Assembly: GCF_029839275.1 (NCBI RefSeq)
Contig: NZ_JAOCAH010000014.1
Location: 83,638 to 147,637, forward strand
Length of the DNA: 64,000 bases
Direction of reading: 5' to 3'
From: Pseudomonas sp. GD03944
GTDB taxonomy: Bacteria; Pseudomonadota; Gammaproteobacteria; Pseudomonadales; Pseudomonadaceae
Below, in pieces: positions 62,909-64,000 of the stretch. A model generated the notes under the pieces. That model saw nothing but the letters and a program-made list of their open reading frames with translations, searched no databases and had not been told where the DNA came from. Position numbers and translations under genes: made by a program. Numbering within the stretch: the first letter of the stretch is position 1; each line of letters opens with the position of its first letter.

Positions 62909-63643
62909 ATGAACCCCAACAGAACCGTCGTCATCACCGGATCGTCCAGCGGCATCGGCCTGACCCTGGCCAAGGCCTTCCTGGCCCGAGGCTTCAACGT
63001 GGTGGGCAACGCCCGTTCGGAAAAAAGCCTGGCCGCCGCCCGGGAAGAACTGGGCAACCCGCAGCAATACATCGGCGTCGCCGGTGATGTCGCCAGTCCG
63101 GACACCGCCAAGCGCCTGTTCGCCGAGGCCATCGCCCGCTTCGGCAAGGTCGATGTGCTGGTCAACAACGCCGGCTTCTTCCTGCCCAAGCCCTTCATCG
63201 AATACAGCCCGGACGACATCGAAAACCAGCTGGCCACCAACCTGCGCGGCGTGGTCTACACCTCCCAAGTGGCGGCGGCGCACATGATCGAGCGCCAACA
63301 GGGGCACATCATCAACATCACCGCCGCGGTGGCGCTGCAGCCGAACATCGCCGTGTCGGCGGCCATCCCGGTACTGATCAAGGGCGGCCTGAACCAGATG
63401 ACCCGCGCCCTGGCCCTGGAACTGTCGCCGCACAACATCAAGGTCAACGCCGTGGCCCCCGGCATCATCGACACACCGATGCACGACCCGGCCGCCCGCG
63501 ACTTCCTCAACGGCCTGCAGCCGGCGGGCCGCGTCGGCCACGCCAGCGAGATCGCCGATGCGGTGCTGTACTTGGCCAATGCCGATTTCACCACCGGCGC
63601 GGTGCTGCCGGTCGATGGCGGCATGAGCGCCGGCAAATGGTGA
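62909..63643 (+). CDS. Atypical short-chain dehydrogenase lacking the catalytic tyrosine
   Basis: 244 residues. The cofactor loop TGSSSGIG (10-17), NNAG (86-89), and the C-terminal PGIIDTP are classical. However, the catalytic segment reads PVLIK (154-158) where YxxxK is expected: Lys158 is kept, the Tyr is Pro154, and the usual Ser position is in NITAA. It therefore either uses different chemistry or is not a dehydrogenase. AGGAG precedes the ATG at 62909. A tautomerase follows 53 bases downstream. Confidence 0.88.
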   Translation: MNPNRTVVITGSSSGIGLTLAKAFLARGFNVVGNARSEKSLAAAREELGNPQQYIGVAGDVASPDTAKRLFAEAIARFGKVDVLVNNAGFFLPKPFIEYSPDDIENQLATNLRGVVYTSQVAAAHMIERQQGHIINITAAVALQPNIAVSAAIPVLIKGGLNQMTRALALELSPHNIKVNAVAPGIIDTPMHDPAARDFLNGLQPAGRVGHASEIADAVLYLANADFTTGAVLPVDGGMSAGKW

Positions 63644-63696
63644 GACGCGCCACCCGCGCCTGACCCCACCAATTTATCCACAGCAGGAGAAGCGCC

Positions 63697-63906
63697 ATGC
63701 CATTCGTCAGCGTCCGCATCACCCGTGACGGGGTGACCCGCGAGCAGAAAGCCCAGGTCATCAAAGAAATCACCGAGACCCTGGAACGGGTACTCAACAA
63801 ACGCCCCGACCTGACCCACATCGTCATCGAAGAAGTGGACACCGATAACTGGGGGTACGCCGGCATGACCACCACCGAGTACCGTAGCAAACTGCCCGCT
63901 GGCTGA
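63697..63906 (+). CDS. 4-Oxalocrotonate tautomerase family protein
   Basis: 69 residues. Pro2 (Pro1 after Met removal) is the general base of the family, and VRITRDGVTREQKAQVIKEITETLERVL is the typical helix. The enzyme would tautomerise a small keto acid or related compound. AGGAGAAG precedes the ATG. It probably shares a transcript with the atypical SDR. Confidence 0.88.
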   Translation: MPFVSVRITRDGVTREQKAQVIKEITETLERVLNKRPDLTHIVIEEVDTDNWGYAGMTTTEYRSKLPAG

Positions 63907-63923
63907 CCCGACGGGCACGCAAA

Positions 63924-63953
63924 AAAACAGGAGGCCTCGCGGCCTCCTGTTTT
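63924..63953. terminator. Strong bidirectional terminator
   Basis: A perfect 13-base stem AAAACAGGAGGCC / GGCCTCCTGTTTT with TCGC loop, A run on one side and T run on the other, between the tautomerase and the convergent partial gene at the right edge. Confidence 0.92.
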
Positions 63954-63969
63954 CATTGGGGGTGGGGAA

Positions 63970-64000
63970 TTACTTGCCAGCAGTCAGGGTGCTGTAGGCA
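63970..64000 (-). CDS. 3' end of a minus-strand gene (cut by window edge)
   Basis: The last ten codons read AYSTLTAGK-stop, with TAA at 63970-63972, directly after the shared terminator. Too little is visible to name the product. Confidence 0.5.
   Translation of the reverse strand, partial: AYSTLTAGK

Overview
The window is chromosomal DNA of a Pseudomonas species, high in G+C and with strong Shine-Dalgarno sites. The main evidence is a complete alginate operon in the pseudomonad order (algD-alg8-alg44-algK-algE-algG-algX-algL-algI-algJ-algF-algA, 29.5-45.7 kb) preceded by yaaA. A second block (pcs, amino-acid ABC transporter, carboxylesterase, AMP-binding enzyme, RhlB-type helicase) corresponds to the PA3857-PA3861 neighbourhood of P. 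aeruginosa. Pseudomonas-type REP sequences lie between genes. I see no rRNA, tRNA, CRISPR array, insertion sequence or prophage.

Layout: 0-4 kb holds a glutathione S-transferase (cut by the window edge), a GIY-YIG protein coupled to phosphatidylcholine synthase, an NTF2-like protein, a GlxA-type regulator and a small exported protein made of six 13-residue repeats. 4-9 kb holds REP sequences and the aapJQMP operon. 9-18.6 kb holds an esterase, acyl-CoA synthetase, a cNMP-domain/GGDEF protein, an M19 dipeptidase, RhlB, two membrane proteins and a LysR regulator. 18.8-26.1 kb is molybdenum-cofactor territory: an Ior-type two-subunit molybdo-hydroxylase with XdhC, MoaA and a MocA-like nucleotidyltransferase in one coupled operon, then moaCDE. 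A PIN-PhoH ATPase and yaaA follow.

The alginate operon encodes precursor synthesis (AlgA, AlgD), c-di-GMP-gated polymerisation (Alg8, Alg44), acetylation (AlgI, AlgJ, AlgX, AlgF), epimerisation (AlgG), lysis (AlgL) and export (AlgK, AlgE). The 624-bp region before algD carries an exact AlgR-type box beside an AlgU-like promoter candidate, and the two largest internal gaps (algL-algI and algF-algA) each hold three hairpins.

45.8-64 kb is more mixed: short-chain dehydrogenases (SDRs), a GGDEF protein, an EamA transporter, an exported HExxH protein, a DUF2235/Tle1-like lipase with an overlapping lipoprotein gene (probable effector and immunity), three LysR regulators each divergent from an enzyme gene, a chemoreceptor and a membrane EAL protein. 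The least explained items are the repeat protein (3706-4029), the lipase/lipoprotein pair (51021-53230), the SDR lacking its catalytic tyrosine (62909-63643), and two very small membrane-protein genes (18577-18705 and 24696-24857).
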